Shown here piece by piece: positions 1 to 12,157 of a stretch of 64,000 bases of DNA; within the stretch, counting starts at the first letter, position 1, and each line of letters starts with the position of its first letter. Source of the DNA: Lonicera japonica (taxonomy: Eukaryota > Streptophyta > Magnoliopsida > Dipsacales > Caprifoliaceae); assembly GCA_021464415.1 (NCBI GenBank), contig CM038469.1:26281736-26345735 (forward strand). Direction: 5' to 3'. Both the position numbers and the translations under genes were made by a program. Under the pieces are notes generated by a model. It ran no database searches. It saw nothing but the letters and a program-made list of their open reading frames with translations, and was not told the DNA's origin.

Positions 1-330
1 AGCTTGAATCACTTGTGGATTTTGCTCCATAGCACTAATTAATGATTGATTTAGCCTTGGATTCCGATGTTGATTCACGAAGTACGAATGATTGGCCCGA
101 ATCCTTCTTTATTTATTTATGGAAGCCATTAAAGTGATCAAAACTTTTAATTTTGTAAATTAACTCTTATCGTTCAATTCCTGTTCTTTTATCTGCATTG
201 ATTGTATGCGTGAGAACATTTTGTGAAGAATATAAATTCTACAACCAGAAAAACAGATAAAAGGGCTACTCCATACATAATCAATTGGTTTTGATTTGAA
301 TGCTCTGTGCTCTAGCACACTCTTTTTTAT
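1..330. repeat. Dispersed repeat, copy 1 (related to 7836-8090)
   Basis: This stretch aligns by eye with 7836-8090. Both share, in the same order, a 'tcacttgtgg' start, 'ctccatagc', 'gttcaattcc', 'attgattgta' followed by 'gcgtgag', and a block containing 'caattggtttt'. Copies about 7.8 kb apart in the same orientation indicate a transposon family fragment. No coding capacity is visible. The family is not identified. Confidence 0.55.
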
Positions 331-414
331 GTTTTTTAGTAAAACGTACTGGCTATTAAGCATGATATTCATTGCGATTCCTTCTCCTAACAGCTTAAAC
401 TTTTGGGAGAGATG

Positions 415-560
415 ATTCTTAACATGGTATCAGAGCTTGGTTCTCTGAGAGGTCCAAGGTTCAAGCCTCGGCACCTCCATCCCCCATCCATTAAATCTAC
501 TCTCCACGTGCAAGTATGGGGTTGCACGTGAGGGAGGGTGTTATGAATTGTCATTATATA
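415..560 (+). mobile_element. LTR-retroelement fragment with initiator-Met primer-binding site
   Basis: The motif TGGTATCAGAGC at 425-436 is the standard primer-binding site (complement of initiator tRNA-Met 3' end) of plant Copia-type and TRIM elements. It follows a sequence ending in 'cttaaca', a plausible 5' LTR end (..CA). About 100 bp downstream, a purine-rich 'gtgagggaggg' is followed by 'tgttatga', a plausible polypurine tract and 3' LTR start. I could not match LTRs on both sides, so this is probably the rearranged centre of a small TRIM-like element. Confidence 0.45.
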
Positions 561-892
561 GGAGCGAATAAATCTATGAATTTCTTCCAATGTTTTAGAC
601 CCCCAAACATAAGGTCCCACCCAAGGGTCGCGTTCGCGGATTCTCACACTAGGCCATCATGGGTAATAACCAGTAGAAATTTGATACATATGTTTATTGT
701 CGTCAATTGATATTTTATATGTTTATCCACCCATTTCTAAATTGATTTTCTTCATAAAAGTTTGTAGAGATAATTTATTAATCATAAAAATTATCTATAC
801 TAAATTTCATAAAATTATTCATCCGTTTAATTTCCAAACTAAACTTGAATGAAATTTTTTGAAACAAAGAGATAATAGAGAAAAGGGAAATC

Positions 893-1495
893 CGAATTTA
901 TGAAGATAGGACTTAGTTCATTATACCTTCACTTTGGTACATGTGATTTGTGTACCACTAATAAGTTGTATGGATCAGAATAATTTAAAATGAAAAATAA
1001 CAAAGTTATTGGATTATGATTTAGGGAAGGCCCCTAGTAGTTGGCTTGGAGACATGTTGCTTAAGTTACATTAAAATAGGTGGCATACACGATGTGTGTG
1101 TAATATAATACTTAATAATTCATTATATTAAATATAAAAAATTTAAATATAATAAGTACATCAAATGATATTAGATCAAGTAGTGGAAGGCGTTACCACC
1201 AGATTAGTGCTTGTAGAGTGGGCTCCCACAGACTAGGCCATCGTGGGGGGTAATGACTAGTTGAAATTTGATATCTGAATTTGTGAAGATAGGACTTAGT
1301 TCATCATACCTTCACTTTGATGCGTGTGATATGTTTACCACTAATAAGTTTTATAGAATAATCTAAAATGAAAAATAACAAAGTTATTGGATTCTGATTT
1401 AGGGAAAGACCCTGGTAGTTGTGTTCGATATATGTTGCTTAAGTTATATTACAATCAGTGGCACTCGTGATGTATGTAATATATATGATATTTAG
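893..1495. repeat. Direct duplication of about 215 bp (893-1110 and 1276-1495)
   Basis: The two segments share long runs: 'gaagataggacttagttca', 'taccttcactttg', 'aaaatgaaaaataacaaag', 'ttattggatt', 'gatttaggga', 'tgttgcttaagtta'. Both are preceded by a shared block with 'aggccatc' and 'gaaatttgat' (about 650-690 and 1233-1272). This is a tandem or LTR-like duplication inside old transposon sequence. Between the copies, 1121-1180 also recurs at about 4002-4055, around 'aaaaaatttaaatataataa'. Confidence 0.6.
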
Positions 1496-2274
1496 GGGGT
1501 ATATTCAAGGAGCAATTAGGCATAAGGGCTCATTCTAATAATAACATAATTACAAAGGACACTTAAAAATTAGCCATATAAATTAAGGATATTGTACAAA
1601 AAAGACAATAATACCCCTTCCCTTATAAAATCAAGAGATTAAAAACTTGATACAAGTCAAGGACTCCCGCTTCTTTTGAAGCAGCACTCCTTTTACATTG
1701 TGGGAGCTATTCATGCGAATGGCATTAATAAATAATTTTTTTGAAAATTCAACTAACCTAATAACTCTTATGAATTTGAGGGAAGTTTACAAGGGAGGAA
1801 GAGTTGTGATGATATTGATTGAGTCGTTGTCTAGTTATCAATTAATTTATCGCATAATCAATTAATGCATGATTTATGTTAGGAAATTAATTTTATCACT
1901 TATATTAAAAAAATAAAAATTAAGAGCACCGTGTGAACTTAAGGGATGCTTTATTCAAATAAATTATGATCATAAAACTCTTTTATCAAAGAAATTTGTT
2001 TGATTAAATTCCATTTTTGTTTCAACAACACGTGCCTACATACGGTGCACGCATGCGACAATTTTTGATATATATAATACAAATGATAATTATATAGTGA
2101 CTTAGTTAATAATTTAGATCACCCCAGTCTAGTGCTGCAAAGTTGAAAATTTGTAGGATTAGAATTGTTATTTGCTGTAATAATGGTACACTTTTTTTAT
2201 TATTATCTTTTTTATACAAGTAGTTCAGTTTTGAATAAGATGGATGTTTCGCGGAAGGAGTAGGGCAGAGGGAC

Positions 2275-2965
2275 AAGTTTTAACAACCAGAAGGTACTAA
2301 ACCACAATCAGAAAGTGCTAAATACATTTAGCACCATCCAAAAGGTGCTAAACCACAACCAGACATTTAGCACCCCCTAGACAGCAACCAGGAAATGCTA
2401 AACCACAACCAGAAGATGCTAAATGCATTTAGCACCCCCTGAACATCAACCAGAAGGTGTTAAATGCATTTAGCACCACAACCAGAAGGTGCTAAATGCA
2501 TTTAGCACCCCCTGAATAGCAACCAGAACGTGCTAAATTTATTTAGTACCACAACCAGAATGTGGTAAATGTTTTTAGCACACCCTAGATAGCAACTAGA
2601 AGGTGCTAAATGCATTTAGCACACCCTAGACAGCAACCAGAAGGTGCTAAATGCATTTAGCACACCCTAGACAGCAACCAGAAGGTGCTAAATGCATTTA
2701 GCACCGCCTGGAGAACACCTAGAAGGTGCTATATGCATTTAGCACCCCCTAGACAGCAATCAAAAGGTGCGGCGGAGAACACCTAGAAGGTGCTATATGC
2801 ATTTAGCACCCCATAGACAGCAATCAAAAGGTGCTAAATGCATTTAGCACCACCTGGACAACAACCAAAAGGTGCTAAATGTATTTAGCACCTTATGAAC
2901 AATAACCAGAAGGTAGCACCACTTGGACAACAAACCAGAAGGTGCTAAAATGATTTTAGCACCAT
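2275..2965. repeat. Tandem array of palindromic units (GGTGCTAAA...TTTAGCACC)
   Basis: About 18 units of roughly 40 bp follow one another. Each has the form 'aaccagaa', then GGTGCTAAA, a 4-nt spacer usually TGCA, TTTAGCACC, then a linker such as 'ccctagacagc'. The palindrome is perfect in many units, with an ATGCAT centre. Some units are truncated or mutated ('gtgcggcgg' near 2768). The palindrome is better conserved than the linkers. No open frame runs through it. Confidence 0.9.
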
Positions 2966-3249
2966 TACAAAAGAGAGAACAACAAAATTGATGAGATCAA
3001 CATCCACTCAATTTATTTATATGTATGTATATATATATGGATCGACGTAGGGTTCATAAAAAAAAGAGTTATGATCATTTTTTTTAAATCCCGCTGAGCT
3101 GTCAAAATTGGTCGATTTCGATAGCAAAACGACTTCTGATCGTATTAATTTTTTGTAAAGTTATAGTAACTTTGTCTTCCGAACAACATATTCAAAAATC
3201 AGCCAAATCCAACAGTTCGATCAAAAGTTATATTTGTTTTACGATTGCA

Positions 3250-3365
3250 CATCCAGAGAAGAAGAAGAAGATGATGATGATGGAACGGAGCTCGCTCTTC
3301 TCGGCGATACGATCGGAGATTCAGGTGATGGTGGTGGTGGAAGAAGTGGGATTATTGGTAAGACA
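3250..3365 (+). pseudogene. Possible captured gene fragment (acidic, Gly-rich)
   Basis: One frame reads EEEEDDDDGTELALLGD and then a Gly-rich stretch (GDGGGGRSG) before a possible GT donor near 3358. The composition looks like exon sequence, unlike the AT-rich surroundings. It sits between the palindrome array and the right terminal repeat of element A, the usual place for captured host exons. There is no complete frame, and the donor gene is unknown. Confidence 0.3.
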
Positions 3366-3589
3366 ACTTCTCTTTTCCCTTGTATAATTAAAATAAATGA
3401 TATAGCAGGGCATTTTTGTCCATCAACATTTATTATTTTTCTTAAAATAAATTAATATTATAAAAAGTGTCCTTATCGTAAAACCAAATTATGAAATTAG
3501 TACTACTTCCCTTTATTAAACATGAGTCCATCCTTTGAGTTATAAAACATTACGGAGCGATACCTTATAACCCATTATCTCTATATTCA

Positions 3590-4960
3590 ATTCAGATTTT
3601 AAAAGATTATAACTGACTTTTTAAAATTCGTGGATTCTGTTAAGTTCATAGATTGTTTAAATCAATCCTTATATAATTTGACAGATTTTAATGCATGGAT
3701 TCTTTTAGATTTATGTAGATTTTAATAAGTTTATGGATTTTTACAGATTTTAATAAGTCCATCAAAAGACAAACAATATAATAAATTAATTACGACTTTA
3801 AAGTAACATTATCAAAAATGTAAAGACAATTAACGAAATATATTATAAAAATTCATACTGCTCCATTGAAACATCATTATGATTATCATAACCCTCTTCA
3901 TTCTAATTATTATCCTCTTGATTTTCACTCTCATTATTTTATGGCTATCTATTTACTAAAAAAATTCAAAGCGACAAATTTTTTTTGATTTTCTTATAAT
4001 TTATTATATTAAATATAAAAAATTTAAATATAATAAGTACATCAAATGGTATTTAGTCAAGTAGTGATAACATACATTCTTTAGATTTAAAACCACAGGT
4101 TTAAGTTCCTATATAAATATTATTTTTATTATAATTTTCAAAACTTAAATGATAATTCTTTAATTTAACAATCCTACCAAACCTTGTCCTCACGCTTTAT
4201 TTTTATAGAGTACAGATTGTAAACATAATTTTTTTTTTAGAAAAATATAATAAGTGGAGCTGTAACGGTTTAAAATCTTCTTGTTGTATGTTTTTCTTTG
4301 TTTTTGAGAATGAAGAAGACGATGCTGATGAAAATATATTGAAAATTAAGAAATCTGATACAGTTTTACTATGCCTTTTTGATACACTAGACTACTCTAA
4401 AAATAATTGGAAGAAAGTATTTTAACAAAAGTATTTAATGGCTCAATGATTAAGTGTGCACTTAGATTGCTTGGTGCCGAGAGTTGTATTCCAAAAAAAA
4501 GGCATATTTCTATGAGAAAAAGAGATTATAAGACCAAAATTAGAATCCAAAAGTTTGACGCAACATAACGGCGGTCAAAAATCTCTCGTCCTTAAAAAAA
4601 ATAAAATTTAAAATTCTACTGCAAATTTAACTTTACATTCTTTTTAGAGTTTGATCAAATATAGACCCTTAATTTACAAGAATATTATTCCTTAATTTTT
4701 TTTGTAGAAAAATTTTTCATACAAGTTTTATTTTTTAATATTCCGAAAGGTACATTCATATGGGTAAAAACTTACTTATTAAAAAAAATGCTAAAAGATT
4801 ACAAGGTGTTGACGGTGCGCACTTCTCTTAGTGCTGCAATTTGACTGGTGGATAAAAGACCACTATTTTAACAAGAAACCAACACACAAAAACTAAATGG
4901 AAGTCAAAAGTGCTTTTCCACTTTGTCCGTGGGTAGCGAGACTAATGGAAGCATGCGTAT
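3590..4960. other. AT-rich intergenic stretch, no gene seen
   Basis: Only short repeats of 'gattttaataagt' type (about 3600-3780) and the recurrence of the 1121-1180 block near 4002-4055 are visible. No coding frame or RNA gene is recognisable. Confidence 0.5.
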
Positions 4961-4969
4961 ATAGCAATA

Positions 4970-5150
4970 ATAATCATAGTTATCAGAATCGTGCAATTCG
5001 CGATACGAATCGTACGATTCGGTTCGATTCTTGGGAAAAAAATATACATAATTGTGGGTAAAATTATTTTTGTCCATGAATCGTAAAGAATCGCTTGAAT
5101 CGTGAATCAGAATCATTGAATCCCTTGAATCAAGATTCAGTCACGATTCA
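4970..5150. repeat. Degenerate GATTC/CGATTC-rich repeat
   Basis: There are many imperfect copies of 'gaatcg' and 'cgattc' on both strands ('cgtacgattcggttcgattc', 'gaatcgtgaatcagaatc'). The pattern resembles internal repeats of non-autonomous hAT elements, but no terminal repeats or target duplication were found here. Confidence 0.35.
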
Positions 5151-5495
5151 CAAGACCTAGGGTTTGGGTTGGGTTCTCTTTGCCCGATGACAAAAAAAAG
5201 GCTTTTAAAACCTTTTTTATTAACTTTTCCCTGTAAATTGTGTACATAACTTTTATGGAGGGAAAATTTTCACATGCACAAATTTGTGCAAACATGGTCT
5301 CAATAGTTGATGTAATAGAGCATGATCTTCGCATGTAAAATAGTTCTTGCAGTATTGATCATTGTAGATTTTTGTAAAAATGCATTTTTAACTATACATT
5401 TTGTGATTCAACTGTTGATTATTGATATTTTAAGTGTTTGATCGTTTATGAATGGATCATAATTGTACAATAACTTATTGTAATACTAACAGTGT

Positions 5496-6927
5496 TGTTA
5501 AGATTATAATGGAGAGGAAAAAATTATGAATTATGATTGAATTGATTATGTAGAATACAAGACATAAGTTAACAACGATTTAGTAAGGTAAGAGACAAAT
5601 AAGGTCGGAGCTCTTTAAGGAATGGGGAATATTCAAGAGTAATCTAAAGGATTTTACAATTAAGAGGTGAATATAATTTATATATGTTAACATCCCCTTC
5701 AAATTCAAGATGATAACTATGAAATCAATTTGAGTTTGAAAACGCATGATAGAGATTTGGCATTATAGTTAGTTGTTCGATACAATTGCCATCCGGGGTG
5801 AGGTCCAGCATGTTGATATCCAGGGCGAGCTCCGGCACAATAACGTTCATTAGTTGAGGAGGTCGACTCTAGTTGTCCGGCAAGATGGAGGTCCGGCTCT
5901 GATTGTCCGAAACAAATAAGGAGGTCGGCTCTGGCTGTCCAGCAAAATGGAGGTCCAGTCCTAGTTGTCTGACACAGGTGAGGAGATCTGGTACTTAGAC
6001 CAGGGGCAAGCGTGTGAAGGTGCTATTGAAGTCCAGCATGAGTCCGGCAAAAAAAACCAGCGAGGCTGTGAATTTATTTTTATTTTTTTGATCTAAAATC
6101 ATCTTTTGGAGACAGACAAAGATGGTGGTGAAGGTTGGTTAATCATGATTACAGTACGTGGAGGAGAGGGGTGAGCGTTTGGTACGGTGGTGATGAGGCA
6201 GTGCAGGTTGGATTTGAAAAAATTAAGATGGTGACATATGATTCGGGCTGAAAAATGGGTGAACCATTTTTTTTCCTTGGAATCGATGGAGTAATGAAGA
6301 TATAATAATAATAATAATAAATATATACATATAATAATAAAGTAGAAGAGAACAAACGTGTAAGGAATAAAACTTTATAACGTTGAGATTGAATATTACA
6401 ATTTAGACGGTTGATATGTGTACTTTAATTCAAATAAATGAATGGCTATTCTATCCCTATGTGAGATCTATTGCAATTTAATCAAACCTTATCTTTACAT
6501 TTATAGTGCCGTAAGCATGAGTTACTCCTAATATATATATATATATATATAGTGGTGGCGGGAGCATCGTTTAGTGATCCTAGAAGCGGTGGTGATTCGG
6601 TTGATATTGGGTGGATTCTGGCAGTGATTGGTGTTAGGCTTCTTTCGTGGTAGGTTTGAGAAGGCAAGATGAGTAGGAGGTTTGGTTTTGGTGATGGCGG
6701 AAGAATATGGTACGACTAAATAAGATACTAATGCTCTGATATCATTACCATAAGATTATAATGGAGATGAGAGAATTATGATTGAATTGATTATATAGAA
6801 TATACTATCTAGTAATAGTAAGGTAAGAGACAAATAAGGTATCAACTATCTAAAGAATGGAGAATATTCAAGAGCAATTTAAAAGATTTCACAATTAAAA
6901 GGTGAATATAATTTATATATGTTAAAA
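5496..6927 (-). mobile_element. Complete small LTR retroelement (non-autonomous, TRIM-like)
   Basis: Two direct repeats of about 180-197 bp (5496-5692 and about 6749-6927) flank a 1.05-kb interior. The shared blocks include 'taagattataatgga', 'attatgattgaattgatta', 'gtaagagacaaataaggt' and 'tgaatataatttatatatgt'. The outer flanks are identical 5-bp target duplications, AGTGT (5491-5495 and 6928-6932). Read on the minus strand, the LTR begins TGTTAACATATA. A degenerate initiator-Met primer site (taatgatatcagagc) lies just inside the 6.75-kb LTR, and a purine tract (gaatttgaagggga) precedes the 5.69-kb LTR. These fix the orientation as minus. The interior has no gag or pol. Confidence 0.85.
5790..6010. 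repeat. Imperfect internal repeat of a GGTCCGGC/TTGTCCG motif
   Basis: Units such as 'gaggtccggctctgattgtc' and 'ggtcggctctggctgtcc' repeat four or five times inside the small LTR element. They are GC-richer than the surroundings and have no sustained frame. They may be the remains of a captured tandem repeat. Confidence 0.55.
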
Positions 6928-6932
6928 AGTGT

Positions 6933-7835
6933 GATGACCTAATTATAGTAATGCAATAATTTAATTGTATTTTTTTAATTTTTTTTTTTTTTTGCAATTA
7001 TTTCTTTTAGGAGTTATAAATTTCTAATAATTGACTTGTTTCTTTACAAATCAAAGTTGGACTTTGTTATCGTCATTTAAGGTGTGGTTCCGGTTTAAAA
7101 TAACGTCTATTTATGAGGATTTTTTAAAAATTTACACGTAATTGAGGTTCGTACCAATACAAATGATAAACTGATGGTAAAAGTCGAGTACCAGAAACTG
7201 CATTACTTATTAAGAAAATGTTTTTACTTATAAATTTTACTGTTTATTTTTATCAGATGCATTAAATGAGATATATTTTTATTGTATCTTGTGAATATAC
7301 AACTCACGTAATGCATACCGGTAAGAATAAGTGGTAAGATTTAAAATATTGATATAAAACATTGATTAATGATCTTTTCACATATTACTTAAACTATTAA
7401 TTTGATCATTGATGACTATCATTGTTCTACACGAAAGCATGTCGATATATGTAGAGAGAGGGTTAATGTTAGCTAGCTAGAACCATGAGGTAACATAACA
7501 GATTTAATATTGTAGTAAATGAGTAAACATTACTAGTTAGATTTCGGAGAAGATAGAGTTTTGATTAGGTGCTCAATAATTACTCCGTTATCCTTCTTTT
7601 TTTCCTTTATATTTTTGGGGATGTCACTAAAAAAATGTGAGAGTCAAACACGAATTTTAATTTGGGACAAGAGTCGAAAAATTCATTTTTGTCTTATCGT
7701 GGTAAGATACTAAGTTGTCTATTCTAACTATTTTTTAAAAGTCACACAGTATATGTAAGACAGAAATTTTTTCAATTTCTAGTTCCAAGGACAACAACTC
7801 TCAAAGAGCTCGTACTTTTATCATTTCATGGTGAA
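6933..7835. other. AT-rich intergenic stretch, no gene seen
   Basis: Low-complexity A/T sequence without a recognisable frame, repeat pair or RNA gene. Confidence 0.5.
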
Positions 7836-8090
7836 TGCCAGCTCAAATCACTTGTGGCCGGATTTGGCTCTCCATAGCCCTAATTTTGTAATTTAACTTC
7901 TATTGTTCAATTCCCTTTTTTTTTTTCTTATCTATATTGATTGTACGCGTGAGTATACATTGTTGAGACTATAAATTACATACCGAGAAAAACGGATCAT
8001 CTCAAAGCAATATATAAAAATAAGTGGCTATTCCACCCCTAACCAATTGGTTTTGGGTTAAACGCTCCGAACTCTAACACGTATCCATTT
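7836..8090. repeat. Dispersed repeat, copy 2 (related to 1-330)
   Basis: Same ordered blocks as 1-330 in the same orientation. The two copies differ by many substitutions and small indels, so the duplication is old. The downstream sequences (after 330 and after 8090) do not match, which gives an approximate repeat boundary. Confidence 0.55.
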
Positions 8091-9700
8091 TTTCAAACGA
8101 CGTCACTATACAAGAGATGTTGTAATGCATAAATCTTCTACTTTTCTATTAGGCTTTAAATTTTTGTTATTTTTAATCTAGAAATCCGATTTTGAAGAAC
8201 ATAAATATTTGAAGCCCGCCTTCAAAGTCTAACATTAGACTCATTATAAATATAAATTTATTCGTTACAATTTTCAGGAATAATTATTGAAGATTAGGTA
8301 TAATCACATCTTTTACTAGTCTCATACTAATTTTATTAAAAACATATTGACAGAATTATTGGAGCATATGAAAGAGATGCTAAAATAGATTATGATTTGT
8401 ACTTGGATCGCTTATTGGGTCTAGTTCATCAAGTACGTGACTAAATGCTAGTAATGTAATAATGTTTAGATGCCCCTAAATGTAAATAACCTAGGATCAC
8501 ATTGATATAATGATTAGAGTATGGGTCTGATGACTATGTTCCACAAGTCATGGATAAGATATCAAAACATAATAAAAAAAGTATTGGACTGAATAGGAGT
8601 GTTGTCATTGATGTTCCGTGATATCGTATTATCCTCAGAAGATCGCCATGGTTACCAACATAGGTTGCATGTCAGGTTTCAAACGTACTCTAAGTCCTAT
8701 ATGAACTATGTAGATATGTGGATCAAGATTTTGTCAATATTTTATCGATAAGAATTAATATTTGCATATGCACAAATGAGATGTCAAGACCATTTTGCCT
8801 ACTTGTGTTCAATCTAGATATCGATTGACAAAAGGAGTTAATGTGTGAAATATAATTTAAGGTTGTGTCGTTTTTGACGGATAATAGTAATGTTTTACTA
8901 TTATGCTGCAAAGAGTGGGGTCGCACACCAAAACGAGTTGGATCAAAAGAATGGGCCAAGTTGGAAGTAGGGTTCTCACTAGCTTATAAAAGGGAACCTT
9001 TAATGCTTAAAGTAGAGGGCGCTGTACACCAAGCATATCTCGATACCGTAAACATTTCATGTTCGTTTCATTGACATCAAATCTCGATGGTATGTAATCT
9101 GTCGATTTTATGAACTGTATCATAGGATTCAATGATTAGTGCGTAAATTAGTGTATGCGATGCATGATTATGGTAACAGATGTTATGTCCAAATAATAAA
9201 TGCTATTTTCGAAAATATAAACTCTTTTGTTTCCGGTTTTTTTTTATTTAATCCTATTTGAATTTGGAAGTTGCAAATTTTGAGACTAAACAAGACCATT
9301 TGCACAGCATAGGTTAAAAATATACACGTAATATAAAATATGCTGCAAAGAGGGTGGAAAAAAGTGTAATAGGGTGCTAAAAAGGTTTAGCTTAAAGTAG
9401 GTGTAGCATACGACAAACATTTTATCCAGATGATACAATGTGTATCGTTTGTGTCACATTTGAGGATAGGACATATCCTTTGAAATTCCTTTGAACAAAC
9501 ATATTGCAAAACATAATACGTAAATTAAGAAAATATTTGAAATATAAATATAGTGTAACGGTTAAAGGTTAAGACAATATAGAGAATATTTTCGCTTGGG
9601 ACTAGGACGATAGTCTCACTGCAATTGAAACACTTTTTTACTCTACTTGATATAATAGTGTAAGCTTATTTTAGAAAAAAAGAAGTAAAAATAAAATTAT
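8090..9700. other. No supportable gene; transposon-like debris
   Basis: Short frames near 8865-9074 (+) and 8723-8959 (-) overlap each other and resemble nothing I recognise. A 'tgctgcaaagag' motif occurs at about 8904 and again at about 9340, and a lone 'gtgctaaaaaggtttagc' lies near 9373. I see no intact gene. Confidence 0.45.
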
Positions 9701-9704
9701 CATT

Positions 9705-11400
9705 AGAAGCGGCACAAGATTAACGGGGGTCCTAGGCAAAGTTATTCATGTAGAACTTTTTTATATAAAAAAAATTAATATACGTCCTAATATTAAAATA
9801 TTTTTAGTTGAATTTAATCTTTCTTACTTTTTTAGATGCAAAATTTCAAATTAATTTTTTAAAATCCTTACTCTCTAATATATATATGCCTTGTTCGATA
9901 GATATTGTAATTAATCCACTCAATCTGCTTTCTTGTGACTTTGTTGATCTTAAATAGGATTTTATTAACTTTAATTTTAAAAGACCTCTTTCTGTAGAAG
10001 CTACGGTTACTGGTATTATAAATAATATTCTATAAGCTATATATGCATTAGGAAAAGAATTAATATACTTTAAATAATTTAGTACTTCAATTGTTTTCAT
10101 ATCAAACTTCGAAAAATATTTTAAAATTTTTAACTCGAAAAACAAATTTGGACCATCAATTTCATGAACCTTACCATATTTTAAGACATTTTCAAGATTT
10201 AGGCACTTGTATTCAAAGGTATCATCATTTAAATATTTTAGTTTATTATATCAATTAAAATCCAAAATTTTATTCATGTGTTTTTTATTATTCAAATCTA
10301 CTATTTAGAGAGGAAAGTGTTTGGTCTACTAAAAATATAAAATAGGTCATTCTAAAAGTCTCCACATGATTGGTCAAATTCATTATTTTCATTTTCATCA
10401 AACTTTCTATTTCTATAGATTATTCATTTTTCAGGGAATACGGGTTCTATTATCATTTTACGTGCAAGCTTTTTAGATGAGGTTACAAATGATTCATACT
10501 TTTCAATTCTATACTTTTAAAAAATAATTAATAAGTCCTCTTAGTTGATCAATTTTATATTTTCAATTCATACATAGCATCTCTTATTTGTGAAGCTTGT
10601 TTTCTTATTGCTTTAATACAATTAACATGACTCCCCCAACGGGACTGAGTAAAGATTTAACAGTTAAAAGAAGATATGTGATTTAATAAAAGTGTCCATT
10701 GTTCTGGTGAAGAGGAAAATAAACAATATATATGTTGTACCACCCCAAAAAGTAATTTAGTTTTTGAACAAGAATTTGCCATATCGGAAATTACTAAATT
10801 AAGACCATGGCATGCACATGATGTGTAAAATGCTCTAGGATTTATATTTAATAATTGTTTTTGTACACCTTAATGTTTACCTTTCATATTGGACCCATTG
10901 TCAGATCCTTGTCCTCAAATATTATTAATACTAAGTTTTAATTTTTCAATAATATTCAAAAGTTCAACCAAAAAAAAATATCATGGTCCTATCATATTAT
11001 CTACTTTATGAATTCTATAAAGAATTCATCAATACTTACCAGAGTTGTTGAAATATTTACACATCGTAACACAAGAGTCATTTGTTCTTGATGACTTATA
11101 TCTAGAGTACAATAATGTATCATTGAAAAAATATTTTGATTCTCTAATCCGTTTCAAAATTGTATCATTTATTTCCAATGCTAACAATTATATTAGTTCA
11201 TTTTGAATTTTATGTCCAAAATAACGCTTTTTTAACTAACCACTTTTTATACAATGAACATGTTCTTGCATTACTGGATCAAATCTAGTAATCATTTGAC
11301 AAAAACCCATATTTTTTTGTAGAAAATTAATTACTATTATTTTTAATGATTTTATTTTATTGCCTTTTTTTATATTTATTTGTCAATGGCCATTATTTAA
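9705..11400 (-). pseudogene. hAT transposase (ZMYM1-like), 3' half, decayed
   Basis: Read on the minus strand with frameshifts and stops, this gives the typical order of a plant hAT transposase with a TTF/ZMYM1-type architecture. First comes a block containing FDPVMQEHV and GHKIQNELI (about 11300-11150). Next is a block with DNGSNMKG and FYTSCACHGLNLV (about 10920-10790). Last is the C-terminal dimerisation domain, FPNAYIAYRILFIIPVTVAS followed by TERGL (frame 9846-10145). The downstream end near 9709 (ggcacaagattaacgggggt) resembles the terminal region of such elements. The 5' half is at 14310-14964; an LTR retrotransposon separates them. Stops throughout show it is dead. Confidence 0.8.
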
Positions 11401-11506
11401 TAATGAAATCATCTGCAATATGCAAATGTTCTATATTTATGTGTGCCAAGCATAGTGCACGGGGAGAAGATTGAAAAAAAAAATTGTGGGGGGCTTAAAG
11501 TGAAGT

Positions 11507-11997
11507 TCTCATTTGGGCAGGACATGCTAGGCCAAGCCCAAATGGAAGGGAAAATTGCGATGTAGTCAGGAGCAGCCCAGAACCCGCAGTCGAATATAAT
11601 TGGCTCAACCGAATATATTTCGATGAATACTAAAAGCACCGATATAGTCGACCCAACCAATGAAGATATGACATATACACTCACAGCCATGATTAGTGCT
11701 CCTTGCCAAGATGGGCGTTGGAGCCAATGGTTAATGAACACATGTAAAATGCAAAATTAGTTATGGATAAGGGGATACCCCCATGTGAAAAGTGCTAGAT
11801 TGATACATAAGTTATACTTTTAATGGTCTTTTTATTGTTGCCCTAATGAGCATTATGACCATAATTCAATACGTATAAATAGAAAGAGATAGCTTATTTG
11901 GCAGGGATCCATTTCTCGTTATTCTACGTACACTCACTCCCACACAATTCTCTCTAAAAGAAAACCCTCATCACTGTAATTACTTTCATAAAGGCCA
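11507..11997 (+). repeat. LTR 1 of the 11.5-13.7 kb retrotransposon
   Basis: Left member of the direct-repeat pair. It contains a TATA box (cgtataaatag near 11874) followed by a pyrimidine-rich stretch and 'aaaagaaaaccctcatca'. Divergence from LTR 2 is clearly visible (many substitutions), so the insertion is not recent. Confidence 0.75.
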
Positions 11998-12157
11998 TAA
12001 TTGCCATGTAAGAGGTAAATCTTCAGACGCAGAGTTTGATTCTGGTGGTCAAAGGTCTCTTGAAACCTTTTTTAGCTCCGCCAATTATAGAAAGAAAAAG
12101 AGTTAAATTAAGCACAAGTATTTGCAGGATAGGAGAATTCAATAAATCAAGAATAGA

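Larger units (their letters stand above)
1495..3580. mobile_element. Mutator-like element A carrying a palindrome array
   Basis: The left end (about 1495-1620) and the reverse complement of the right end (about 3405-3580) share ordered blocks such as 'ctcat.. taataa', 'aaggacactt' and 'ggaca.aaa', as expected for long, decayed terminal inverted repeats. The same left end, internal landmark (3060-3235) and right end recur at 22383-25712 (element B). Inside are a tandem palindrome array (2275-2965) and an acidic, glycine-rich coding-like stretch (3255-3360). No transposase is present, so the element is non-autonomous. Exact termini and target duplication were not resolved. Confidence 0.6.

Noticed and set aside
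2275..2965. CRISPR-like array (regular short repeats with spacers)
   Set aside because: Linkers are themselves repeated, the units are palindromic, and the context is a plant nuclear transposon. The same applies to 23190-24815.
11409..11741. Minus-strand 110-codon frame, and a similar one at 13239-13439
   Set aside because: Both lie in the LTR repeats and are antisense shadows of non-coding LTR sequence.
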